Below, piece after piece: positions 10,328 through 21,831 of a stretch of DNA of 64,000 nucleotides (position 1 is the stretch's first letter; the number at the start of each line of letters is the position of its first letter). Location of the stretch: assembly GCF_037126465.1 (NCBI RefSeq), contig NC_088210.1, forward strand, positions 22,221,511 to 22,285,510, read 5' to 3'. The stretch is from Ornithodoros turicata. Taxonomy: Eukaryota > Arthropoda > Arachnida > Ixodida > Argasidae. The translations under genes were made by a program, and so were the position numbers. The notes under the pieces are model-generated. The model did not search any database and was not told the DNA's origin. It saw only the letters and a program-made list of their open reading frames with translations.

Positions 10328-13126
10328 GTCGGAACAGAACGGTCAAACGGTGCAAGTGCAAAAGTATGGGGAAGTACTGGGATCGGATCCCGAGCGGGCT
10401 CCTGTCTGAGGCGCGTCGGCTCAACAGGCACCTCACCCTGAGACATCTATGGGAACTTGATCCATGAAACCTCCCCCGGTATAGTTTCTTGTTGGAAAAT
10501 ACAGGTGTGCTGGTCCATCAAAGAATGCCGTCGTGTATGGAAGTAGGCGAGAAAACGAGCCATTGAAAGCGAAAGGCCGGACGACGTGGGAGAAGTTGAA
10601 GAAACCAGCTTCGTGCCGATGCAACGCAGCGATAGAGGAGTCAGACCAGCTAGCACAGTTCTTTTATCGCCCACTCTTTCAAGGCGCTTGTCGTCTGCTG
10701 GCTAAAGAATGATACTTGGCGATCCCGTATACGTCCCGTATACGTCCCGATGCAGTCTTCTGTTTTCCTTTTTTTCTTTTCATATCAATGCCTTCTGGTT
10801 ATGACAGACCCGACTGTCCAGGATAAGGATGCTCTACGGGCCCGTGCCCTTACGCATGAAACAGTTATTCTTGACGCAAACGTCGACGCTATTCTACGCA
10901 AAAGATGCGTCTTTCCTGACGGTTGATCGGATACCTCTGTTGGACAATGCACAAGTGAACCAGCGAACACAACTGTCCACAACATCAGCAGGAGGGTGCC
11001 ATGAGGGCACGTAATAAAAGAATATGAAGGACCGTCATTTCTTGTGGAGGGTGCTAGCTGAGACTGTGTGAATTATTTCAGCTTAATTGAATATTTGTTG
11101 GAGAGTTACGGGATTAAGGTGGGGCTCTAAGTATAGGGATGTACACTCACAAAGGCGACCGCGATCTCTTCGCATGTCCGCGATATTTTGCAGCATCTGC
11201 GGCATCATGTCTTGTTATAAGCACGCTACGCTTTCATTCTGTAGTCCTGGTCATCAGAAACCTGTAAGCTTGTGATCTTTATCCATAACTACTTCTGGGC
11301 ATGGACTTGAAGCGGAAGTCATCCTCACACAATGGTCTCCCTCGACATGTGAAGCGAGAGTGCGTGTCGAACGAACATATTACGGTTTCTCCTACGGGGA
11401 ACGGTTCAAGAATACCTAATGGTGGGACCAGTTACACCGCGGTGCTATTTTCTCCTTTTACGACTGTTGTTTGACGGCAAGCGCCCCCAACTGCCGCGAA
11501 ACGCACTCCGAGCGTCATCGTCTGGATGTGTTCCTGGACGTGTCTTTGACGACCCAGGATACTCCGAAGGAAAGCAGGAAGCAATGCCACCCGTTCAAAC
11601 TTTACGGTGTTATCCAGAGGGTGCGGTAACAGATGCGGAACCGGTCAGCGCGACGACGGTCCATCGGCACATTCTTTTGTGTATCAATGACCTCAATCAC
11701 ATGGAAGACATGTGTACAGCAGGTGTGTCCGGGATGCCTCGAGAAAAGTGAAGATGGAGAAGGAAGCCGGCACGGTTGGTGATTATTGAACAAATGCATC
11801 TGGTTACGCGATGCATCAGCCAAACCAGACGTTTTTGTGACAATATACTTGAAGCGAATGGCATTGATTGCGGAAGGCAGAGATCCGTCAAGTTAGAAGA
11901 ACTTGCAATGCCAGCCCTCAGATCGCGCAACTGGTAATCGGAAGAACTGGATGAGTAACCCTGAAATGGAGGAATTACCTACCCCTGCCGTCAATCAATA
12001 TCATAAAAGTCTCGCAACGATGTTGTTCACCTTGCTTTCGCGCCATTTTCGAATTACTTCGTTTCGATATAACCGCGCGTCCTTCATACATCTCGTCGTC
12101 CTAGAGACAGGAGTGTTCCTTCCATACTTCCACGACTAGCCTCTGAGTTCATTCGAAAACAAGCACCAGATGATCCTTCACATGTAGACACCATATCCTT
12201 CGTGCATCCACGCCGTGAAATACCGGAGCAACACGAGACTTTTTCTCATCGACTCGAATACCAACGTTACTTGCACTACCTCTACATAACGGCCTTGCGC
12301 TCGCCCTCGCCTCCGTTTTCCAATCCAGAAATCGGCGCTTACCGTAGAACTGCCTCCCAGACGTTGATCCTGGCCAGTAAACCACTCGTACGTCCGTCGC
12401 GGTGAATCCACAAGGATGCATGGACTAGAAGGAACTCTCGAGGCAGAGGATCCAAGCGGTGCTCACTACAGAATAGCTGGTGTTTTTGTCCTGACGGGGG
12501 AAACAGGTGTGTGCGAGCGTGCACGCGTGGTGGTAGTACGCCTTCGTTTTTGCTGCGCCCCTTCTCGCGGGCGGGCGATGGAGAGTGAGGCGCAGAGGCG
12601 GCGGGCAAACCGGTTACGGCGCTCGGCGACGTACGTCGGCGACGCCAACCCCATAAAAGGAGGACGCAACAGAAAAATGTGCGCGGCTCATTGCGTGGGT
12701 ATCACTACGCCTTGTGCGATTGTTATTATTGTCAAATGCGTTTCGAAGGTTGCGTTGCCAAATTTTGTTCGCGCTGGAATGTCCTCGCTCCGTTGCTGTG
12801 GGGCGAGAGATCGGAACGAAGTGCTCGTCGACAATGGAACGACAGTTTTATTTAATTACCGTAATCGCAATGCTACGAGGCGATTAGCAAGCCAGAAACT
12901 GAACGGTGCAAACAAGACTTCTTTCAGTATGACGCTGGCACCATGAGGAGATCCCGTAGTATCATTCACAGGTCTGCGGAGGCTATGCCGCGAGGTGTGC
13001 TTCGGAAACTGCGAGGAAAACACCTGGACAGTACCGAACATATACAGTGCAGTACAGAACATAAACATGGTGATTCAACGAAGAAATCCTGTACCAATTC
13101 TTACAGCCTCTCCTTGTTTCCAAGCG
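10328..13126. other. Stretch without a recognised gene; CpG-rich patch at about 12440-12660
   Basis: Nothing here could be assigned. 12440-12660 is markedly richer in CG dinucleotides than its surroundings (CGGCGGGC, CGCTCGGCGACGTACGTCGGCGACG). A plus-strand frame of 176 codons (12416-12946) runs through it, with no recognisable domain. It could be a CpG-type promoter or a remnant. Confidence 0.3.
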
Positions 13127-13343
13127 CCTTCGTTTAGAGCTTGTAGTCTTATAACGGCACTTCACCGCATAGCTCGCTGAAGGCAAACCGTTGCACAGAA
13201 TCGGATACCTATAGAACTGTTGATTTGTGGAAAGCGCGAGACGTACGCCTTTTTGTGACAATTAATGTAACTGTATATGTGTCACAGCGATAAAGGTATC
13301 ATTCTGTGCAATGGTTGACCTTCAACAAGCTCTAAACGAAGCC
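13127..13343. mobile_element. Fold-back element (family C, distant relative of A/B)
   Basis: Outer ends CTTCGTTTAGAGCTTGT and its inverse ACAAGCTCTAAACGAAG pair up. Inside are the shared landmarks CACTTCACCGCATAGC and GACGTACGCCTTTTTGTGACA, though the right inner arm has decayed. It differs from A and B at the outermost bases. Confidence 0.6.
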
Positions 13344-13477
13344 GCTTGGTTCGACGTAAGTGCAACCCACGTATAATAGACGACAAACACGACAATTCAT
13401 ACCCGAGTTAATACCAATATCTCACAGGACCTACAATACAACTTACACGATTCAGTCTGTATACATTGCAACCGAAC

Positions 13478-13757
13478 TGTGGTGGTGATGGTGGTGGTGG
13501 TGGTTATGAAAGGCTCACCGTTGTCGGCCTTGCAGAGGTGGGCAACGTCACGACTGACGCCCTGGGAGAATGTGCGTCCTGGGTCGACTTCTAAGGGAAC
13601 TGTACCGACATATGTCTGAAAGCGTCTGAGGAAAACCCGGGAAAAACCCCAGACAGCACAGCCGGCACCGGGAGCCGAACCAGGGTACGTCCCAGTCTCG
13701 ACGTGACATGGCAAGCACGCAAAGCACTGAGCCACGCGAGCTAGTCAACCGAACCAT
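13478..13757 (-). repeat. tRNA-derived SINE (SINE-1), full-length-like copy
   Basis: On the minus strand the head at about 13757-13676 reads like a tRNA: TGGCTCAGTGCTTTGCG (box A region), then GGTTCGGCTCCCGG (box B). The body shares GTGCGTCCTGGGTCGACTTC with other SINE-1 copies, and the tail is a CCA-type microsatellite (GGTGGT on plus). This is the RNA-polymerase-III SINE plan. Confidence 0.7.
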
Positions 13758-14859
13758 TGCGCCGTTGCGACTGAACGAAATATCTCGTGCATAAACGAAT
13801 AACGCATTTTTGTCATGGCATTTCTTGTTACCACTTCATCAGGACCAGGACCACACTGAACGAAACATTATGTAATGGGCAGAATAGCCAGAGGACACAG
13901 ATGAACCGGATCTTGCTCGTTACCATGGCGAGTGATGTCCTTCGAGTCGCCACCAGGCGATATCATCGAACAATACTTGCATTACCCCATTTTGTGAAGC
14001 TGTGACGAGCTTCACTGTGTGGTCTGAAAGTCCTACATTGTGGCATTACGGACGACATATTAGTGATCTTTTATAGTTGATTGGACCTCGGACCAAACAA
14101 TTTTGTCGTATAGTTAGGGGGAGAGTCTCTGGTTGGCCCAGAGCCCTGAAAGGTGAGTAGCGTCGACAATGAGGTGAATGTGTTGCAGATTTCCCAAGCC
14201 GCCATATAACATACACGTAAGAAAAATCGCACCATACGTGACGTAAAACAATGAAACATAGAACCAGCTATGCCAGGTCACTGCAGCCTCGGAACGCGAG
14301 GTTCATCCAGGTAGAGGTTCCAGGCAATGCGTGAAAGACTAGGACGCTGGCGTCGAGGTCGAGCTGTGGTGCTTCCTTCGGATTAGCTTGCCACTATAGG
14401 CCGCCACGTGTCATTCACACGTTTTCCAAAAGCTGACATGGTGTACCGAGAAACAATCTTTCGTGGTTCGCGCTCTATACAGACTTGTCACCGGGTGAAA
14501 CCGCAACAAACATCGGTGACTTGTGCACGTTTCGTCATGCATCATCATTGTCGATTCTTCGATAGACTAGATGCGTCTCTGCTTCCACCTCCGTACCGTA
14601 TAATAGTGTCGTGCCCAGGTCGGGTACCGTCGACCACTTGCCATGACTTGTGGTGTCGTCCCGACGCTGTAGCTAGTGGCATTTGTATTCCTGTTCCTGG
14701 AACTGACGAAATAGGGATTCCTTCAGTCCACCGACTGAGGTGGCTATATAAACTTGAGCCACTCGCTGGAAAAGCTACGCATCACCATCTTGTCAAAGGT
14801 ACAGAGGCACAAAAGCCTACATGTCGCACTAGCCTACGTTAGGTGACGTTGGTGCCGAT

Positions 14860-15177
14860 CAGGGGCGGCGCAACGTCCACAGTTCAGGGGAACCCCAGAA
14901 CCCAACCGGCTCCCTCTTCCGTCCCCCAACGCCGCCGCCAATCCATACCCGGGTCCCAAAAATTCGAGGCAGTCACTTTCAGGTCATGTCGTCGTGAGTT
15001 CTACCGCATCAATCGACAGAGCCTTGACTCTTAATCGATTCAGGAAAAGGGTTAAGCATTTTATTCGCATGCGGCACCTTAAACACTCTGGCGCCTCATC
15101 TCCATGGGAATTTTGCGCCCCCTTTACAAATTCAAGAGGACTACAGTAAACCCTTAACCCCCTTTCCGCCACCCCTG
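14860..15177. mobile_element. hAT-type MITE downstream of the transporter gene
   Basis: Ends CAGGGGCGGCGCAA ... TTTCCGCCACCCCTG form imperfect inverted repeats. The 8-bp flanks GTGCCGAT and GTGCAGAA match at six of eight positions, consistent with an old target duplication. On the minus strand it contains AATAAA (15063-15058), about 320 bases after the transporter stop codon, so it may supply that gene's poly(A) signal. Confidence 0.6.
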
Positions 15178-15380
15178 GTGCAGAACAAAACTTCAAGCCT
15201 TCCCTTAAGCCAACAGTGTGGTGGTGATGGGCCAGTATGTGAAAAGAATAAAGTTGACGATTGGGGTGTAATTCCACACACGACACCACAGACAGGTTTG
15301 CCTATTGTAACTTTTTCAAAATATTCTCACGTTGTGTACAGAAATATAGGTGAAGTATACTATTCAGTATGAAGCCGCCG

Positions 15381-18300
15381 TTATTTAACAGGAAAATGAG
15401 CGGTAGCATTGATTGCTTCAACGGTCGCCCAAATGGGTACTTTGCTCCAGGTGAAGATCACGTTGCCCACCGTACCAACGCTCAGGAGCACAGTCACCAC
15501 ACCAATAGACTTGAAGAACATGCCGGCCACCACCTGCATGAGGACGCAACGAGGTATAAAGGCAATCAGCATCAATGAACATGACACCCCACCAGGTTTA
15601 CGGGACTGAGCTGGAGTCTTTCTTGCATGATGGCCATGGCCATGGACGAAGTAGGAAATATCAGGGTCGTGGAAGATGCAGCTGTGATGGGAATTGCAAA
15701 GTATAGTGGATTGCATGGAATCTTGAGCGCCTAGAAAATAGCAAACGGACAACTATTTATGATGTTCGCTAGGCCATGCTGAGAGACACAAAATACAGGA
15801 AAAATGGTAGGACATGTCTCTTATATGACGGACAAGGTGCTACTTTCTGATAACTCATATTTGACAAACACAACGTCCAAGCAACGATGAAAGAAAGAAT
15901 CAAGATGGTGGTGAGAAAGGTGCGTTGTCTCAGATCATTGCTTCAGCGCCGGTGAGGTGTTGGTGGTTCATCGAGCCTCTGGTAGACGCACTATCAAAAA
16001 TGCCGCCTGCAGGGTGTGGTGTTCTGTTTCAATGCAAGCAGGGCCTGTGAGAGAAATTACGGGCCCCGGGGATGGGCTATGCGCGGGCCCCCTCCTCACG
16101 TCTCGATGACATAGTCCAAGTATTTCTTCCTTTGATTACGACGGGCATTGGTCGCGCGTGCCCCTGAAGGGGCCCTGGGCGCCATCCTAGGCTGCCCGCC
16201 CCCCTTCTCGTCGGCCCTGCATGCAAGAGACTGTGGCCAGAGTGAATGTGTGTGTCCGGTAACCAGCACAGGTGTTTGTTCGATTCACGCCACAGGCGTC
16301 GCTAGCTTGCCGTCAACTGCGGCTCTTCCGGCTCCTTTTGTCCGTTTCTTGCCCTTCATTATTTACGACGCTTCCATCACCATGACGAGCACAAATGTCA
16401 CATTTCAGCAAATGAAATAAGGTATCTTCGATTTGGATGCACTCCCCGAACTTTCAGGCGGTGCAGCGCCTTCGCATTCGTTTTGCAAGTGTTGAGCGCA
16501 TCCTCTGCACTCTCGTATTCGTTTTTTGGTGGTGCGGCACTAGTTCTGCACGAGTTCACGGTCGGCTCGCACTTGCTGGATATATAGGAAGTGCAGTATG
16601 ACTGCACGTGGAGCAGATTACGCGGGTCCGCGTGAGTGGCATGGGTGTTGATACGCTGACGGTTCCTTCCTGTCAGCAAGAGTGGACATGTGTACGAGGC
16701 AGCAGCGCAGTTAAGTGGCATGGTCGCGATAAGTACGTGAGATACGGTTAATACGTGATACGGTTAATACGTGATACGGTTAATACGTGATACGGTTAAT
16801 ACGCAATAAATACGTGAGATAGTACGGGTACATTTCGAGACCTAACCAAACGGATAACTCGAATTCTTGCCTGCACTGTGCCTGCGCAGGCAAATGACGC
16901 AAGCTTTGGAGCAACTGGATATAGCTTTTGAATACAAATATACACAGATGAAGGACAAAGTAGGAAAAACAGGAAGAACACGTGTTCGTAGTATCTGCCA
17001 CAATGTTCTCGTGATGGCCGGGAACACGATTCTTTCGCGAAAGCAAGTAGAATGCATACGTCGTCCACTCGCTCCTTACATGTTACGTGCCATAACAAAC
17101 ACTTATTCCTATGACTATAGTGAAGCGAAGGAAGCATAACACACATAAACCGTATACATGAAAGGAAAAGCAAGCACAAAGAACATGACAGTGGCCGCGG
17201 TGCGGACAGCAGACAACCAGCCTGCTCCTGCACACGCTTCTTCGTTTTGGAAGCGACCGTGCAGCGCTATAGTGCTGATCCTACACTTGCACTTTCTCAG
17301 CCGGCGGCACACGCGCTTGCACCACGAGGTGCAGCCCAACTCGAAGAGACCTATACTTGAGGCTTACCACGTCGACGGAGATAGGAAGTAACATAGAGAC
17401 TGTCGCCACATTCCCCACGAGTTCTGTTATCAGTGAGGCCCACATTGTAAGGAAGGCTTGCGTGAAAAGCCTGCCGTGGTTGCTGCTGTAGGGAAGGTCG
17501 CGCAGAAGCCAGTCGGCTACCGAGGAATTCTGAAATAAGCATGGCACGTGGATATACGCGGCAACGTGTATACTATAGACCAGTGTTTCTCAAACTTTTA
17601 CAGTACGTGACCAATTTGAGTGGTACTATACCTACCAGTGGAGTGGTGCTATTCCGAAAATTTACTTTTGACGCAGGTACGAAAATGCTTATTAATGTTT
17701 TTTTTTAACAAGGATTGATTTAATTGTGTATTTTAATGAGAAGGATGTATTTGCTTTATTGATACAAGCAAATCAATACGTTGGTCTGTGTGGCTCAAGG
17801 CATATCGCATGTCTGATTGGACCCTCCATGAACACGAGAAAAAGGCTCATGACCCACACTCTGAGAAATGAACTTCACCGCATGGCACGCTCCTACACTC
17901 TAAAAACAGAGCTTCACCGCATAGCATGCTGTGCGCCAACCATTGCCACGAATGATAGGGTTTACCGCCTCTGATGCGAGGAGAGATGGGGAGGGGGGGA
18001 GAGGGGCGTACGCCTTTTTGTGGCAATTTGGATATATGGTAATTGCCACAAAAAGGCGTACGCCTCCCGCTCTCCTCGATTCAAAAGCGATAACCCTATC
18101 ATTCGCAGCAATGGTTGGCGCACAGCATGCTATGGGGTGAAGTTCTCTTTTCAGAGTGTAGCCAACCATCATCTCGAATGGTATCGTTATCTGCCCTGAT
18201 TTGTTGTAAACCGAAGGCGTACGCCTTTTTTGTCACACTTATGTTGTTCATAATTGTCACACAAAAAAGGCGTCCACCTCCCGTTTTCAACAAATCAGGG

Positions 18301-21300
18301 AAGATAACGATATCATTTGAGATGATGGTTGGCTAGGAGCGTGCTATGCGGTGAAGTTCATTTTTAAGAGCGTATTTGGGGGTCATGACCCACAGTTTGA
18401 GAAACACTGCTATAGACCCAAGCAACACAACATCTTGGCCCAATATTGGACCAATATTGGCAATGCCGGCCCAATGTCGGTCCAACATTGGTCCAATATT
18501 GCTTGGGGAGGGAGGCTATTTACCCGCATCGCAAACGCCATGGACGTGCTGCCTCCGTAAATTATGATGGCGCTCCATGGGACGTTTCGCTTTATTTCCT
18601 GGAAGCCGAGGAACCCGTCGACTACGTAGCTTATTTGCTCCCCGTAGCATGGCAAGGCAAACAGGAGTACAACTATTAGGTAGTCGAACATCAAACTTCT
18701 TGTAGCACTGAAAAGAAGGTGAACTATCGTTAGCGGGTCTTCCTGCCTATCTTGACCCATTACAAGTTATAGTGTTCCTCGACGTCTTCGTTAATTACGA
18801 TTATCCTGGACAAGAGCCAGGATACAAATAGTGCAGCAACCAGGAGCTCCAGTCGCCTGCGTTAGCGAGCGGGGGTTAGGTGGGTACAAGGCAGCGCCCT
18901 CAGTTCTCACCTGTGTTTCCCAAGATTACTTTTCTGTTTTTTCAGACATTTTCGAATGGCCCTGGCTGCATCCTTGTTCAAGCGTGCGTCACTGTAAATA
19001 GGGCGGTGTTCGAAATCGGCATGGGTTAAAGGGGATATCTCATGTTACTGCGAGAGCCTATAAGATCAGCTTGTGCACCTCGTTGAAAAGGTGCGCGGGC
19101 AGTTCTACGGATCATTTTCGTGTACTCCGTCGGCTATACCATCATATCGTAACGAGAACGAAAACGAGAGGCGGAGCCTATTTTGTGTGCATTATGTACG
19201 GGACACAAAATAGGCTCCGCCTCTCGTTTTCAACAAATCGGGTGCGAGAACGTTGTCATTCGGGATGATGGGTGGCTAGGAGCGTGCTATGTGGTGAAGT
19301 TCATTTTTAAGAGTGTAGGGTATTAGAGGAGGCCCTTCCTCAGGGAGATTATCTTGTTGCCCTTCTGACTACGATCTCTGATCTGATTACGCCACGCAAT
19401 GACACCGGGCCGGGCATAGTTCAATGCTGGTTTTTCAGGGTGTTTCCGCAAGTTAAATTGCGGAACGAAGGGACACCTCTCAGCGAAAATATTTTGCATG
19501 ATGTCTTGCTTGATGACTAGAGCAGGATCTTGAACACTGCTAAATGTAGTTTCATTTCTCCTTTAATGTCAGCCAATTACATCATAAGACCGGCTAGCTC
19601 TCTACCGCAGAGTGCACTCCTCTTCACTCTAAAAACTGAACTTCACTGCATAGCACGCTCTGCGTCAATCATTGCCACGGATGATAGGGTTATCGCTTCT
19701 GATTCTAGGAGAGAGGGAGGCGACGTACCCCTTTTTGTGTCAATCATACTTAAAGTGACACAAAAAGGCGCACGCCCCCCTCCCTCTCTTCGCATCAGAA
19801 GCGATAGCCCTATCATTCGTGGCAATGGTTGACGCAGAGCGTGCTATGCGGTGAAGTACAGTTTTTAGAGTGTTGTGCACTCTTAAAAATGCATTTTACC
19901 GTATAGCACGCTCCTAGCCAACCACCATCTCGAATGATATCGTTATCTGCCCTGATTTGTTGGCAACAGGAGGCGTGCGCCTTTTTTGTGACACTTATGC
20001 AGTTCATAATTGTCACAAAAATGTCGTACGCCTCCCGTCTCCAGTAAATCAGTGGAGAGAACGATATCATTCGAGATAGTGGTTGGCTAGGAGCGGCGTG
20101 CTATATGGTGAAGTTCGCTTGTAAGAGTGAGGTAGCTGCATGATGTCAGTGGATACGGTGGACATGCGACGTTAGAATATATGTGCAAGACGAGGAGCGG
20201 TGTAGAGTCTCACGTGCATAATGGCCCCGCAAAACTATGGCGACGCCAGCGTAATATCACGACCATTCTCGATGTACAGGGTGGACGTAATACTGCATAC
20301 ATGACATTCTCGGGTACCCCAGCCACAACTTCCGGCGCCACGAAGACTTCCGGTCCTTTTACGACTAAGGACGCTCGGAACCAGCCACCATGCAGAAATA
20401 TATCTTTCTCTTTCCCGATTTGTTGAAAACGGGAGGCATACGCCTTTTTGTGGCAATTTGAATTGCCACAAAAAGGCGTATACAAACCCTCTCTCTCTAT
20501 CCTCAAATCAGGTGCGATAACTGTATCAAATGGCACAGCGGTTGGCGCAGAGCGTGTTTGCTGTGAAACCGGAGGTCGTTTTGGGCCCCAGACCGGAAGC
20601 TACTTCCCTAAGTCATGAGCTTTTCGTCCGCATTGTCGACTGTGTCAACTTCCTCTATCAGCTTACTATTTATGCAGGATCCTGGCGTTGTACCGGTTCC
20701 AGCATGCAATCATGGACGGTATCACGACAGGGAGCATCAGCATCCACCAGATCGTGTGCGTTATCACGTCCTGACCGAAACGCCTGCGACACATGCATTT
20801 GTCAAAACTCGCTAACCTCTTTTGCCACGACCGTCTTACATTTTAAAATATGCCACAAAGTATCGGTTCCCTCGGTTCCCTGCTAGGCTGATCACGGACG
20901 TTAAGAAGGAAGCCATGGTAACGCTGATTATGAGATCTCTCTCCATGCGCTTGTACCTCCTGCATATAGGATACGTACCCTATTGGATATCACTTGGAAA
21001 AATACCAGACGCCAACTTACTGGCTTTCCCAGAAGGCGACGTCATTCAGAATCCCTGGCTTCATGTAGGTCGAAGACGCATGACGCATCACTGTGTGCGC
21101 AATACGTAGAAGTCTGTTATCTCAGTAGACTACTGTACACAGTAAATTTATTTACGCCCCTATGAGTGTAAAATGAGTGTTAGATAACTCACACCCTTAT
21201 GGGTGTAAATGCTACACCTCAATAATGGGTGTAACGGGGGTGTGACATGTTGCACCCAAAAGAAGGGTGCTGATTGGGTGTGTGCATTGACCCAAAAAAC

Positions 21301-21775
21301 AAAAAAAGAAGGCTTGCTCCCGAAATTCACGGAACACTAGTTCCACTGATGCAGTGCAACCTGCATTTGCAAGTGTAAACATCTTAACTCTTAGGGCATT
21401 TTTAATTCCGTGCTAGCGCCACGGAGCAACTGTGTGCATGAATGGCGTACAGGCGTGGACAGATGGAGAGAGGACAGTAGGAAGGAGTGGGGGAACAGGG
21501 GGGTTAGTGTGCGTCCTCTGCCGACTTCAGGGAGAACTGACATTCGTTGGGTAAGCCTTCGGAAAACCCAGACGGTGACAGGATTCGAACCCGTGTCACC
21601 GGCGTGGAAAGCGATGATCTTAACCCCTATGCCACGGGAAGTGGTCTCTTAAAGTTTAGCTAGCTCTGCACTCCAAGAGCTTAGAAACGCTTTGCAAGCT
21701 AAGCCAAGTGCTTCCGCTTTAACCAAGTCGACACTTCAACACCAGCCTGCCTTCGACATTTGCAAGCCCAGTTGA

Positions 21776-21831
<56 letters not shown>

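Larger units (their letters stand above)
17581..18409. mobile_element. hAT-type element carrying two nested MITEs
   Basis: Ends CAGTGTTTCTCAAACT ... AGTTTGAGAAACACTG are near-perfect inverted repeats of the common hAT type. They are flanked by a perfect 8-bp duplication CTATAGAC (17573-17580 and 18410-18417). The interior holds a family A MITE (17857-18372), itself split by a family B MITE (17896-18158). It lies in the SLC13-like intron between exons 11 and 12. Confidence 0.88.

Noticed and set aside
12416..12946. 176-codon plus-strand ORF
   Set aside because: It crosses a CG-rich patch where stops are scarce on both strands; no recognisable domain and no exon signals.
14408..14842. 144-codon plus-strand ORF containing a TATATAAA-like motif
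   Set aside because: The motif is inside the frame, composition is unremarkable and nothing supports expression.
21573..21645. Possible tRNA gene on the minus strand
   Set aside because: Box A and box B are present, but the sequence continues into the SINE-1 body, and acceptor-stem pairing is not evident, so it is a SINE head.
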